35,997 nt of DNA from Alterinioella sp963975135 (GTDB lineage: Bacteria; Pseudomonadota; Alphaproteobacteria; Rhodobacterales; Rhodobacteraceae). Shown here in pieces: positions 7,469 through 15,561 of this stretch. The translations under genes were made by a program, and so were the position numbers. Below the pieces are notes generated by a model, which saw nothing but the letters and a program-made list of their open reading frames with translations, did not search any database and was not told the DNA's origin. Location: the NCBI GenBank assembly GCA_963975135.1, contig CAXBGQ010000004.1:1-35997 (forward strand), read 5' to 3'. Positions within the stretch are counted from its first letter, which is position 1, and each line of letters opens with the position of its first letter.

Positions 7469-8161
7469 ATGACAAAAGCAGAACACCCCTGTGCAAGCTG
7501 CCGCTTCCACGCCTCCAGCCTGTGGCAGCCCGTTGCTGGCAGTACCGTATCCACCCTCGCCCGCGGCTTCACCCGACGCGATCTGGATGCCGGAGGCGTG
7601 CTTTATCATCAGGGCGCGTCCAGTGATGGTCTCTATTGTGTTTCGAGCGGGTTGATCGCCATCCGCAGCTATGGCCCCGACGGGGCCTCGAGCCTGCTGA
7701 GGCTTGCCTATCCCGGCGCGTTGATCGGATATCGCGCGTTTCTGGCCGAGCGCGAACATCGAACCGAAGCCCAGGCGCTGTTGCCGACACGTGTCTGCGT
7801 GGTCGCGCGGCGCGATGCAAAGCACGTCGTGCAGGCATGTCCGACGGTTCTTGTGCGTCTGGCCGAACGCTGCGCTGATGAACTGGATCGATGTCACGAA
7901 CGCATCCAGGAGGCGGGGCGCCTTTCCAACAAGGCCCGATTGGCGCGGTTGTTGGACCAATTGATGGCGGCCCACGGAGGAGAGGAGGGCAGCGTATGGC
8001 GCATGCGCTTGCCAATCTCGCGCCAGGATCTGGCCGACATATTGGGAGTTCAGCCGGAGACATTATCGCGCCTCATGAAACGCCTGCAAGACGATGGAAG
8101 GATACGATCGTCTGGTCGCTGGATCGAAATGCAGGAGCCAAAGCGTCAACACGCAGTATGA
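7469..8161 (+). CDS. Crp/Fnr family transcriptional regulator
   Basis: A 230-residue Crp/Fnr regulator: cyclic-nucleotide-type sensor domain (about 25-145), dimer helix (LVRLAERCADELDRCHERI) and C-terminal winged helix. The recognition helix reads VQPETLSRLMKRL. E, S and R fall at the E-x-x-S-R positions that in FNR contact TTGAT half-sites, so it should bind the boxes seen nearby. Cysteines at 8 and 11 (CASC) and at 110 (RVC) match three of the four FNR cluster ligands. The third N-terminal ligand position holds serine (17), so a canonical four-cysteine [4Fe-4S] site is not present. ATG 7469 follows GGGAG and gives family length; the open frame upstream is rejected. It could be an FNR, NnrR or Dnr-type sensor. 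Confidence 0.88.
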   Translation: MTKAEHPCASCRFHASSLWQPVAGSTVSTLARGFTRRDLDAGGVLYHQGASSDGLYCVSSGLIAIRSYGPDGASSLLRLAYPGALIGYRAFLAEREHRTEAQALLPTRVCVVARRDAKHVVQACPTVLVRLAERCADELDRCHERIQEAGRLSNKARLARLLDQLMAAHGGEEGSVWRMRLPISRQDLADILGVQPETLSRLMKRLQDDGRIRSSGRWIEMQEPKRQHAV

Positions 8162-8251
8162 GACTCTCCGATCCCCAAGGCGGCCCGCGCAGGAACTGCG
8201 GCCGGAAATTCGAAATGACCTGGAAGCAGGAAGCCGGCGAGAGGAGGGGTG

Positions 8252-8494
8252 ATGTCTGAAGCTGCCACGGCACCAATCGAGGCCTGTTTTGCAGATACGA
8301 CTCCAGCTATGCGGCATGGAACCGTCGGGCGCAAAAAGCTCTGGCGGTTTGCCCGATCTGATCCATCTGCGCAGGGCAGAGGCCATAGGAAACGCAGGCA
8401 GGTTTGCCTGACCTTGTCCAAATTCGCGATCTGTGAGAGCGTTGCCTCCTATGGTTCAGGGGGGAGCTTTTGGGACGCCGGGTGCTTACTCTGA
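8252..8494 (+). CDS. Possible small basic protein, unknown
   Basis: The 308 bases between the Crp/Fnr gene and the cupin contain one candidate reading frame of 80 codons. ATG 8252 follows GAGGAGGGG (8241-8249) very closely; the protein starts MSEAATAPIEACFAD and has a basic middle (GRKKLWRF, HRKRRQ). I recognise no domain. It overlaps the proposed start of the cupin gene by 25 bases in another frame, which argues against both starts being right. It may be a real small gene, a decayed gene, or chance. Apart from this frame I see nothing in 8162-8469. Confidence 0.3.
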   Translation: MSEAATAPIEACFADTTPAMRHGTVGRKKLWRFARSDPSAQGRGHRKRRQVCLTLSKFAICESVASYGSGGSFWDAGCLL

Positions 8495-9024
8495 TCGAGG
8501 GCAATGTGACGCCACCTGAGGGGGCTTTGACATGCCATTGGCGCAAGACCTACCCAGAGCCTCACCTTGAGGCGATGGGGACAGGTCAGTTGGGTGCAGG
8601 GAGCGGGCTGAATTTCATTCTGTCACACGAGCCGACACCCGGCGCGCGTCAGTCGAGCATAATCAACGTTGAAGACGGCCAAGCGCTGTTGCGGCTGGAT
8701 GAGGTCGCGTTTCCTGCGGGCGCGATTGCGTATCGCCACATCCACCCCGGACCGGGCATTCGGGTTCTGGTGCAGGGCGGTTTGCGGCTCATCTCGGATC
8801 ACGACATTGAGGAGATGGCCTGCGGAGACGTCTGGTTCGAAGGCGCGCAGTCCCCGGTTCGGGCCGAAAACAGGGTTCAAGGGATTTCGCGCTTCGTGCG
8901 AGTGATGATCCTGCCGGTCGCTTTCGTGGGCAAGCCCTCGATCCAGATCCTCGCCCCCGGGGATCAGACCAAGCCGCGGCTTCAGGTGACGCATCGCCAC
9001 ATCGACCACGTCTTTACGGTTTAG
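8470..9024 (+). CDS. Cupin domain protein
   Basis: About 184 residues with a single cupin barrel. The metal-site motif 1 reads GAIAYRHIHPGPGIRVLVQGGLRL-type sequence (two histidines, then G-G), and a second strand motif is seen at CGDVWFEG. The early part (GLNFILSHEPTPGARQSS) resembles cupins of unknown role. The start is uncertain: TTG 8470 follows GGGGAG; GTG 8506 and ATG 8575 are later options, the last removing the first 35 residues. It is convergent with the TRAP-linked glcG gene, overlapping it by 11 bases. No substrate can be named. Confidence 0.65.
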   Translation: MGRRVLTLIEGNVTPPEGALTCHWRKTYPEPHLEAMGTGQLGAGSGLNFILSHEPTPGARQSSIINVEDGQALLRLDEVAFPAGAIAYRHIHPGPGIRVLVQGGLRLISDHDIEEMACGDVWFEGAQSPVRAENRVQGISRFVRVMILPVAFVGKPSIQILAPGDQTKPRLQVTHRHIDHVFTV

Positions 9025-9502
9025 GACCCGAAAGCGACGAGTTTCGCCAATTCGGATCGACTTCGGCTGGCTCTGACCCCAATCCCGTGGCGTGGATCGC
9101 GGAGATTGCGAGATATTCGTCGCGTTCCGATGTGTCGCCCGAAATGCCCACCGCACCAATGGTCACGCCGTCGCCATCCTCGATCAGCACGCCACCGGGC
9201 ACTGGAATCGTCCGGCCATCAGAGGCCACGACGAGCGCGGTTTGAAAAACAGGCCGCGTTTGCAGATGATCGCGGATCCAGCGGCTGGATTTCCCCATCC
9301 CCAAGGATCCCCAGGCCTTGCCAAAGGCGACGTCAAAGCGCACCAGGCCAGAGCCATCCTCGGAATTGACCGCAATGATCTTGCCGGCGGCATCAAGAAT
9401 CACGACCGTGAGTGGCAGCATATTCTCCAGACGACCAAGCCGCAGCGCTTCAGCGAGGATCGCCTGGGCCTGCACGAGTGTCAGTGAGGTTTGAAGTTTC
9501 AT
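9014..9502 (-). CDS. GlcG/HbpS family (DUF336) protein
   Basis: A 162-residue GlcG/HbpS-type protein. Family segments are LTLVQAQAILAEALRL at the N-terminus, LTVVILDAAGKIIAV, a central GKAWGSLGMGKSSR, then VPGGVLIEDGDGVTIGAVGISGDTSERDEYLA, the 'GG.P...G...IGA.G.SG....D' signature. Members bind heme or cobalamin-like ligands or act as small accessory proteins in catabolic operons; the role here is unknown. It starts 9 bases after the dctM stop on the same strand, so it is the last gene of the dctPQM operon. That makes it a candidate accessory factor for use of the imported substrate. Confidence 0.8.
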   Translation of the reverse strand: MKLQTSLTLVQAQAILAEALRLGRLENMLPLTVVILDAAGKIIAVNSEDGSGLVRFDVAFGKAWGSLGMGKSSRWIRDHLQTRPVFQTALVVASDGRTIPVPGGVLIEDGDGVTIGAVGISGDTSERDEYLAISAIHATGLGSEPAEVDPNWRNSSLSGPKP

Positions 9503-9511
9503 GCGTGCCCC

Positions 9512-10900
9512 CTACCCGTTCCACCAAGCTTCAAGATCCAATTCCGGCAGCCAGGTTACGATCTCGGGAAACAAGATGAGCACCCCGATTGTGATGACGT
9601 CAGCGACAAAGAAGATGGCCACGCCCTTGAACACGGTCGTGATCGGGATGTCGGGACGCACGCCGTTGACGACAAAGCAGTTGAGCCCGATAGGCGGCGT
9701 GATCAGGCAGATCTCCGCCATCTTCACCGCGATGATCCCGAACCAGATCGGTGCCATCTCACCCGAGACGCCAAAGGCGCTGTCCTCGACGCTGACATAG
9801 CTCCCGCCATTGAGAGCCATGACCGCAGGGTAAACCACGGGCAATGTCAAAAGCAGCATCCCGATGGCGTCCATGAACATGCCAAGAACCGCGTAGCCAA
9901 GGAGTATGCACAGAAGAATGATCATCGGATTGGTTGGCAGCGCCACGATCCATTCGGTAAAGGCCCCGGGCAGGCCTGAGAAACCGAGGAAGCGCACAAA
10001 GATCAAAACGCCCCAGATCAGCGAAAAGATCATCACGGTGAGCTTGGCGGATTCCATCAGCGACCCGCGAATGGCCGAAAGCTTCGTGCGCCGCGCCAGC
10101 GCAAGGACCAGGATAACGAAGGCCCCCAACGCGCCGGCCTCGGTGGGCGTGGCCCAACCGGTATAGATTGACGACATGATAATCACGACCACCGCCAGGA
10201 TCGGGGTGATCCCCGGCAGGGAGGCGATCCTTTCGCCCCATGTGAAGCCGCTGACGCTTGGCGCGGCACCCGGTCTTGCCATCGACCAGATTACGATGAT
10301 CGAGGCATAAACCATCGCCGACACGATGCCCGGCAGGAAGCCCGCAAGCAGCAGGTCCCCGACGCTTGTTTCCACGATGATCGCATAGATCACCAGGATG
10401 GCCGAGGGCGGGATCAGCGTGGCGAGCGTCCCGGCAGAGGCGACCACGCCCGCCGACATCTGTTTGGAATAGCCGTTGCGCAGCATCTCGGGGATCGCCA
10501 CCCGACTGAAGACGGCAGATGTCGCTGTGGATGCGCCCGAAACCGCGGCAAAGCCTGCGGTCGCAAAGACGGTGGCCACCGCCAGGCCACCCGGCATCCA
10601 GCCCAGCCACTTGCGGGCGGCGTCAAAGAGGGTTTGCGTCATGCCGGCGTGGAAGGCGACAAAGCCGATGAAGATGAACATCGGCAGGACCGACAGCGCG
10701 TAAACGCTTGATTTCGAATGCGGTACGATGCCTGCGATGCCGCCGCCAGGGCCCCAGCCGCGGAACTCGACCAGGCCCAGAAAGCCGACGACCGCCGCGG
10801 CAAAGACGACGCGGACACCCAACACGATCAGCACCAGCATCAGACCAAGCGCGATCATGCCGACCAGAAACGTGTTGTCCATTCCAATGCCCAGAATCAT
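9512..10900 (-). CDS. dctM: TRAP transporter large permease (DctM)
   Basis: A 462-residue DctM-type membrane protein, slightly longer than the usual 425-440. It has a dozen or so hydrophobic segments. Typical motifs are LPMFIFIGFVAFHAGM, ATAGFAAVSGASTATSAVF, AGTLATLIPPSAILVIYAIIVETSVGDLLLAG split over two segments, and GYAVLGMFMDAIGMLLLTLPVVYP. It forms the ion-coupled channel of a TRAP importer with DctQ and takes substrate from the DctP protein. Its ATG overlaps the dctQ stop by four bases (ATGA). It shares an operon with dctP and dctQ upstream and glcG downstream. An operator-like motif shared with the malonate gene cluster precedes dctP. Confidence 0.93.
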   Translation of the reverse strand: MILGIGMDNTFLVGMIALGLMLVLIVLGVRVVFAAAVVGFLGLVEFRGWGPGGGIAGIVPHSKSSVYALSVLPMFIFIGFVAFHAGMTQTLFDAARKWLGWMPGGLAVATVFATAGFAAVSGASTATSAVFSRVAIPEMLRNGYSKQMSAGVVASAGTLATLIPPSAILVIYAIIVETSVGDLLLAGFLPGIVSAMVYASIIVIWSMARPGAAPSVSGFTWGERIASLPGITPILAVVVIIMSSIYTGWATPTEAGALGAFVILVLALARRTKLSAIRGSLMESAKLTVMIFSLIWGVLIFVRFLGFSGLPGAFTEWIVALPTNPMIILLCILLGYAVLGMFMDAIGMLLLTLPVVYPAVMALNGGSYVSVEDSAFGVSGEMAPIWFGIIAVKMAEICLITPPIGLNCFVVNGVRPDIPITTVFKGVAIFFVADVITIGVLILFPEIVTWLPELDLEAWWNG

Positions 10901-11502
10901 GGCCGGGCCCCTTCATCGCCCATGGCTTCATGGATCTCATCCTGGGCTTGTTCGGCCACGTCTTTCATGATCACCACCGCCTCCGGCACAAGATCCGGAT
11001 TGATCAGCAGCCGGATCGACCCGGCCAGCTGCAGCAGGAGCCGGACGAACCAGATTCCGAACGCCAGAGGTACCAGAAGTTTCGATGGCCAGACCGGCAA
11101 TTCGGCATCCATTGTCGTATCGCCCATTGTGTAGGACCGCATGAAGTGGCCCCAGGAATAATAAATCAGCATCCCGATGATAAAGATCGCCACAAGCGTG
11201 GCGAACGCCTCGACCAGCCAAAGCGCGCGGCCTGATAGCCGCCCGATAAAGATCTCCATCCGGATATGCGCGCCAAGCCGTTGGCAATAGGCCGCGCCGA
11301 GAAAGGCCATCGAGGCCATGGAAAGCTCGACCAGGTCGATATAGCCGCTGATCGGGCTGTTGAAGACAGACCGCATCACGATCTGCGTCACACCAAGCAT
11401 CATCAGCGCAAGGATCGCGAGGCCCGCCAGAAGATTGGCAAAATTCTCTATCGGTGCGGCAAGCCGGTCGATCCGGGCCAAGGTGCCAGCGTTGTCTGCC
11501 AT
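10897..11502 (-). CDS. dctQ: TRAP transporter small permease (DctQ)
   Basis: A 201-residue protein with four hydrophobic segments. The first contains LAGLAILALMMLGVTQIVMR, followed by the family's 'R..F..P..G..DLVE' pattern (RSVFNSPISGYIDLVELS) and by GAHIRMEIFIGRLSG. It is the membrane anchor/bridge subunit for DctM and DctP. I chose ATG 11502 (MADNAGTL); an in-frame TTG at 11526 would add eight residues and overlap the hairpin after dctP. It is separated from dctP by a 60-base gap holding a strong stem-loop, which would lower its expression relative to the binding protein. Confidence 0.9.
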   Translation of the reverse strand: MADNAGTLARIDRLAAPIENFANLLAGLAILALMMLGVTQIVMRSVFNSPISGYIDLVELSMASMAFLGAAYCQRLGAHIRMEIFIGRLSGRALWLVEAFATLVAIFIIGMLIYYSWGHFMRSYTMGDTTMDAELPVWPSKLLVPLAFGIWFVRLLLQLAGSIRLLINPDLVPEAVVIMKDVAEQAQDEIHEAMGDEGARP

Positions 11503-11526
11503 GTGAGGAAATCCCTTGTCAAACAA

Positions 11527-11554
11527 GCACCGGGCGGCCAGGGCCGCCCGGTGC
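11527..11554 (-). terminator. dctP-dctQ intercistronic stem-loop
   Basis: GCACCGGGCGGC (11527-11538) pairs perfectly with GCCGCCCGGTGC (11543-11554) around CAGG. It lies between the dctP stop and the dctQ start with no T-tract on either strand. This is best read as an attenuating or 3'-protecting hairpin, giving more binding protein than permease, as is common in binding-protein operons. Confidence 0.7.
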
Positions 11555-11561
11555 CAGGGCC

Positions 11562-12596
11562 TTATTGGGCCATCGCCTCTTCGGCATATTCGAAGATCGC
11601 GTCGAACAGGCCCTGGGCGTCGAAATTATCCTGATTGGCTTCTATCCAGGCATCCCAGACCGGTTGACCTGCGATACGCTGGAATTCAGCGATCTGATCG
11701 TCGGAGTAGACGACCTCGGTCAGGTTTTCGCGGAACGCGGGCAGGTTGATCACATCCTGCGCGGCATAGGCGGCTTGGGTCTCTTCCATCACCTGGTCGC
11801 GCAGACCCATCAGGAGTTCCTGATATTGCGGCGGCAGCGCGTTATAGGCTTCAAGGTTAATGACCCAGCCGCATTCCGAAGTGCCCGGGGTCAGGTTGGA
11901 AGTGAACCAATCCGCCTCCTCGTCAATCCCAAAGGCCACGTGGGCGTAGGTATAAGGGAAGGCAGCGGCATCAATCGCGCCACGCTGGAAGGCGACGGCA
12001 GTTTCGCCCGCGGGCAGGGTCTGACGGACGGCACCAAGCGCCTCCATCGCCTCACCCAAGCCACCGCCGGCGCGCACGCGCAACCCTTGCCAGTCCGACA
12101 ATTCAGTTGGCGGCGTCCCGCGGCCGAGAATTTCGTATTGCGGCAAAAGCCCCGAAACATAGGGCATCGCGTTCCAACGCTCCATATCCGCGACAATTGC
12201 CGGATGCTCGAACATGCGCGACCGGACGTAGCGGTCGACCTCTGGATCGCCCAAGGGCAGGAAGGGCAACGAGAACACCATCCAGGCGGGGTTCTTGCCG
12301 GGATGGTAGAAATTACAGATCGCGGCCCCTTCGAAGGCGTTCAGCAAAAGCCCGTCAAGGTTTTCGCGTGCGCCGGAAAGCTGTCCGCCATAAAAGATCT
12401 CGATTTCAAAATTGCCGCCAGTCTGCTCGGCAACGTCTTCGATCATGCTTTCCATACCGGCCGACAACGCACGCGGGTTGCCCCACATCGACAGGCTCCA
12501 CGACACTTCGGGGCCCTCGATTGTTTGCGCCGCGGCTGCACCGGCCGCCAGCACAGCAAGCCCCGTCACAGTGGACTTTTTGAAACCGTTCCACAT
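11562..12596 (-). CDS. dctP: TRAP transporter substrate-binding protein (DctP)
   Basis: A 344-residue DctP-family periplasmic protein with a Sec signal peptide (MWNGFKKSTVTGLAVLAAGAAAAQ, cleavage likely after AAA-Q). Family features are a G-G-x-L-S-G segment (FYGGQLSG), LSDWQGLRVRAGGGLGEAMEALGA with the arginine region that binds substrate carboxylates, and the C-terminal WDAWIEANQDNFD. It captures an organic acid for DctQM. ATG 12596 follows GGAGGGATGG on the minus strand. Upstream lies an AT-rich operator pair (12664-12709) shared with the GntR/malonate cluster. That makes malonate or a related acid the leading guess; a malonate TRAP importer (MatPQM) is known in Sinorhizobium. Confidence 0.9.
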   Translation of the reverse strand: MWNGFKKSTVTGLAVLAAGAAAAQTIEGPEVSWSLSMWGNPRALSAGMESMIEDVAEQTGGNFEIEIFYGGQLSGARENLDGLLLNAFEGAAICNFYHPGKNPAWMVFSLPFLPLGDPEVDRYVRSRMFEHPAIVADMERWNAMPYVSGLLPQYEILGRGTPPTELSDWQGLRVRAGGGLGEAMEALGAVRQTLPAGETAVAFQRGAIDAAAFPYTYAHVAFGIDEEADWFTSNLTPGTSECGWVINLEAYNALPPQYQELLMGLRDQVMEETQAAYAAQDVINLPAFRENLTEVVYSDDQIAEFQRIAGQPVWDAWIEANQDNFDAQGLFDAIFEYAEEAMAQ

Positions 12597-12663
12597 TTTT
12601 CCATCCCTCCTTTTTTTGTCTTTCCGGGCTGCGCCCGTGCCCAGAGACTACAATCGCCACACG

Positions 12664-12709
12664 AAAAATCAACTTAATATCGACTAAACGATCATAAATC
12701 GATTTTTAT
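12664..12709. promoter_or_regulatory. Operator pair A upstream of dctP
   Basis: AAAAATCAACTT (12664-12675) and AAATCGATTTTTAT (12696-12709) face each other across 20 bases. They match the inverted half-sites at 21602-21640 (AAAAATCGACTT / AAGTCG-T-tract) with one or two differences. The second half has the perfect core AAATCGATTT. The left half contains a TTGATT on the minus strand that could serve as the dctP -35. A GntR repressor is the likely ligand. Inferred. Confidence 0.55.
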
Positions 12710-12710
12710 T

Positions 12711-13125
12711 CTCGGAATCGGACCCCGAAAAATCCTTTCTGGAAAACCCTGAAACGTTGGAGTTTCACAGAAATTCCCGATTGTTATGCGTCTTGTTCGC
12801 GAGGACTGGACCGTGTCAGCACCCTTGCCATCGGTGCCCCGCGCGGTTTCAACGAAATGTCGCGGAAGGGTTAAGTGGTCGCGCGGGCAGCGTTGCGTCT
12901 GAAGCTGCCACCCGCGACGGGCGCTCAGAGCGCGCAGGCCTCCGGCATCACGGTTTATGAGCAGCGCAAGGCGCGCAGAGGCACAGCTGCCGCGGGTGCC
13001 GCCTTCGTCGATCCACCGATCGGATCGCATCCCCGAGGGATCAAGGGCGCGATGAACGGACCCGCCCTGGCGGGCTGCATCCGCGAACAAGGCATCGTTG
13101 GTTTGTCAAACTCACGCCCTGCCGT
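12711..13125. other. Non-coding gap with no recognised content
   Basis: About 415 bases between the dctP promoter region and the end of the flavoprotein gene. Reading frames exist on both strands (for example minus 12692-13090), but none has a ribosome-binding site together with recognisable domains. A small hairpin, CCCGCC (13061-13066) against GGCGGG (13069-13074), lies just beyond the flavoprotein stop. It could be decayed coding sequence; I cannot name a source. Confidence 0.4.
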
Positions 13126-15537
13126 TCAGGCCTTTTGCCTTTCATTCGCGGCGTCCCACACGGGCGCGTCATGCAATGTCAATGCGCACCGTTCGCCAAG
13201 AACCAAAACCTCCAGACCATCGGTTGCGTCCGGAGCCACATAGGCAAATGTCAGGCTCTTGCCCGTGGCGTGACCATAGCCGCCCGACGTACACACGCCG
13301 ACCACCTTATCGCCTTGCATCACGGCTTCGCCGCCATGGATATCGCAATCTGTTGCGGCCACCTCGCCATAGACCAGCCTTGTGACAATGCCTGCCTTGC
13401 GCACCGTTTCGGTGGCGTTGCGGCCATGGAAATCGCCTTTTCCCGGCGCATAAAACCGTTCACACCCTGCTTCGATCAGGGTGATTTCATTGGTCAGCTC
13501 AGCGCCAAACCCGCGATAGCCCTTTTCCATCCGCAACGCGTTGACGGCATAGGCACCGAAATCGGCGATGCCATGCGGCCTACCTGCAGCCCGGATTGCC
13601 TCATAAAGCGCGCCGAGCCGTGCCATCGGCGCATGCAGTTCCCACCCAAGCTCACCGACATAGGTCACACGAAGGGCGCGGACAGGCACCCCGGCGATGG
13701 TGATTTCCTGCCCCGAAAGCCAGCGAAAGCCCGCATTTGTCAGATCAGCATCCGTAAGCGGGGCCAACACATCGCGCGCCTTTGGGCCGGCAACGACCAG
13801 CATGCCATACTCATCGGTCACATTGCTGATCGAGACATCTGCGCCCGCCGCCATGCGCAGTTGGTCCAAAGCAATGCGTTCCGAACCCGCCCCGGACAGG
13901 ACATAGAACCGGTCATCGGCAAGGCGGGTTATCGTCCATTCGCCTTCGATCCTGCCGTTTTCCGACAATACGTGGGTCAGGTTGATGCCACCGGCCTTCT
14001 TGGGAAGCTTGTTGGCGGTGAGCCGATCCAGCAGCGCCTCGGCCCCGGCCCCGGTGACGTCGAATTTGGCAAAGCTGGACAGATCCATGATCCCGACCCG
14101 TTCACGCACGGCGCGACACTCCGCGGCCACAACGTCAAAGATATTGCCGCGGCGATATCCCAATTCTTCTTTCCGCCCGTCCAGCGAGAACCATTTGGGG
14201 CGCTCCCAGCCGAAGACCTCGGTATAGACCGCGCCTTTTGATTTCAGCGTGTCAAACAGGGGCGTGACCCGGTTGCGCCGGGCGGCCTTGATCTCGCGGC
14301 CCGGGAGCGGGGTTTCGAACATGTTGTGATAGTCATCAAAGCTTTTTGCGCGGGTGTAATCCGCATCCGCATAAGACCCGAACCGGCGCGGATCGACGCT
14401 GTGCATGTTGATCTCGCAATCGCCGTGCACCATCCATTGGGCAAGGTATTTGCCACAGCCCGCGCCCTGGGCAATGCCGATAGAGGATCCGCAACACTGC
14501 CAGAAATTGCGCAATCCATAGACCGGACCGACCAGCGGGTTACCGTCGGGCGTGTGTGGAATAGCCCCGTTGATGACCCGTTTGATACCTGCGTCGGCAA
14601 AGATCGGCATCCGGTCCAGAGCCTTTTCCAACCAGGGCGCGATCCGGTCGATATCGCCTTCGAACAATTCGTTTTCGGCGCTCCATTCGGGACTTCCGCC
14701 ACGGCTGGCCCAGGCTTCGCGGCTGCCATAGTGCTCATAGATGCCGACCAGACCGGCGTTCTGCTCCTGCCGGTAATAACCCGCCGTAGCCGGATCGCGC
14801 ATCACGGGCAGTTCCCGCTCTTGCCCTTTGAATTCCGCCAACGGTTCGGTCACCAGAAACTGGTGCTCCATGTTGGTGATCGGGGTATCGACGCCCACCC
14901 AGCCGCCAACCTCACGTGCGTAGCAGCCCCCGGCATTCACGACATGTTCGCACGTGATGCTGCCCCGTTCCGTGACCACCTCGAATTCACCATTTGGCAA
15001 GAGCTTGATGTCGCATACCCGATTGCGCCGAATGATGGTCGCACCCATCTGCCTGGCCCCGGCGGCCAGCGCATTGCAGGCGCTGGAGGGGTCAACATGG
15101 CCGTCCATGCTGGTATAGGCCCCCGCCAGAATGCCGTCGGTCTTGAGCCAGGGGTTCAGCTCGCGAATGCGTTCCGGCCCGATCACCTCCATGTGAAAGC
15201 CGATATTGGCGGAAAAACCGGATACATGGCGGAACCAGTCAACCTCTTTCCGGGTGGTGGCGAGCCGAATGCCGCCACAGCCATGCCAGCCCGCAGGATG
15301 GCCGGTGATCTCCTCCAGACGCGGGTAGAGCGTGTTGGAATAATGGTGGATCTTGGCCATGTTGTAATTGCCGATAAAGCTGGGGCATTGCCCCGCCGCA
15401 TGCCAGGTTGAGCCCGATGTCAGCTCGCCCTTTTCGATCAGAACCACATCGGTCCAACCCTCTTCCGCCAGATGATACAGCAGGCCAACACCCATCATGC
15501 CGCCGCCAACGATCACTACTTTTGCATGGGATTGCAT
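13126..15537 (-). CDS. Dimethylglycine dehydrogenase-like FAD/GcvT fusion protein
   Basis: An 803-residue two-part enzyme. Residues about 1-380 are a DAO-type FAD oxidase with GGGMMGVG near the N-terminus and SGSTWHAAG, whose His46 is the site of covalent flavin attachment in dimethylglycine/sarcosine dehydrogenases. The linker is FAO_M-like. Residues about 430-800 are the GcvT (tetrahydrofolate-binding aminomethyltransferase) domain, with RVGIMDLSSFAKFDVTG, YVGELGWELHAP and a C-terminal barrel. The family oxidises N-methyl groups of dimethylglycine, sarcosine or similar amines and passes the C1 unit to tetrahydrofolate. ATG 15537 follows GAAAGG; a GTG directly before it is an alternative. 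It lies 24 bases downstream of the MttB-family gene, so the two are one operon. Confidence 0.85.
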   Translation of the reverse strand: MQSHAKVVIVGGGMMGVGLLYHLAEEGWTDVVLIEKGELTSGSTWHAAGQCPSFIGNYNMAKIHHYSNTLYPRLEEITGHPAGWHGCGGIRLATTRKEVDWFRHVSGFSANIGFHMEVIGPERIRELNPWLKTDGILAGAYTSMDGHVDPSSACNALAAGARQMGATIIRRNRVCDIKLLPNGEFEVVTERGSITCEHVVNAGGCYAREVGGWVGVDTPITNMEHQFLVTEPLAEFKGQERELPVMRDPATAGYYRQEQNAGLVGIYEHYGSREAWASRGGSPEWSAENELFEGDIDRIAPWLEKALDRMPIFADAGIKRVINGAIPHTPDGNPLVGPVYGLRNFWQCCGSSIGIAQGAGCGKYLAQWMVHGDCEINMHSVDPRRFGSYADADYTRAKSFDDYHNMFETPLPGREIKAARRNRVTPLFDTLKSKGAVYTEVFGWERPKWFSLDGRKEELGYRRGNIFDVVAAECRAVRERVGIMDLSSFAKFDVTGAGAEALLDRLTANKLPKKAGGINLTHVLSENGRIEGEWTITRLADDRFYVLSGAGSERIALDQLRMAAGADVSISNVTDEYGMLVVAGPKARDVLAPLTDADLTNAGFRWLSGQEITIAGVPVRALRVTYVGELGWELHAPMARLGALYEAIRAAGRPHGIADFGAYAVNALRMEKGYRGFGAELTNEITLIEAGCERFYAPGKGDFHGRNATETVRKAGIVTRLVYGEVAATDCDIHGGEAVMQGDKVVGVCTSGGYGHATGKSLTFAYVAPDATDGLEVLVLGERCALTLHDAPVWDAANERQKA

Positions 15538-15561
15538 CACATGTACCTTTCCTGTCGGGCG

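Noticed and set aside
12692..13090. Minus-strand frame of 132 codons
   Set aside because: No ribosome-binding site, no recognisable domain, and it runs into the dctP operator.
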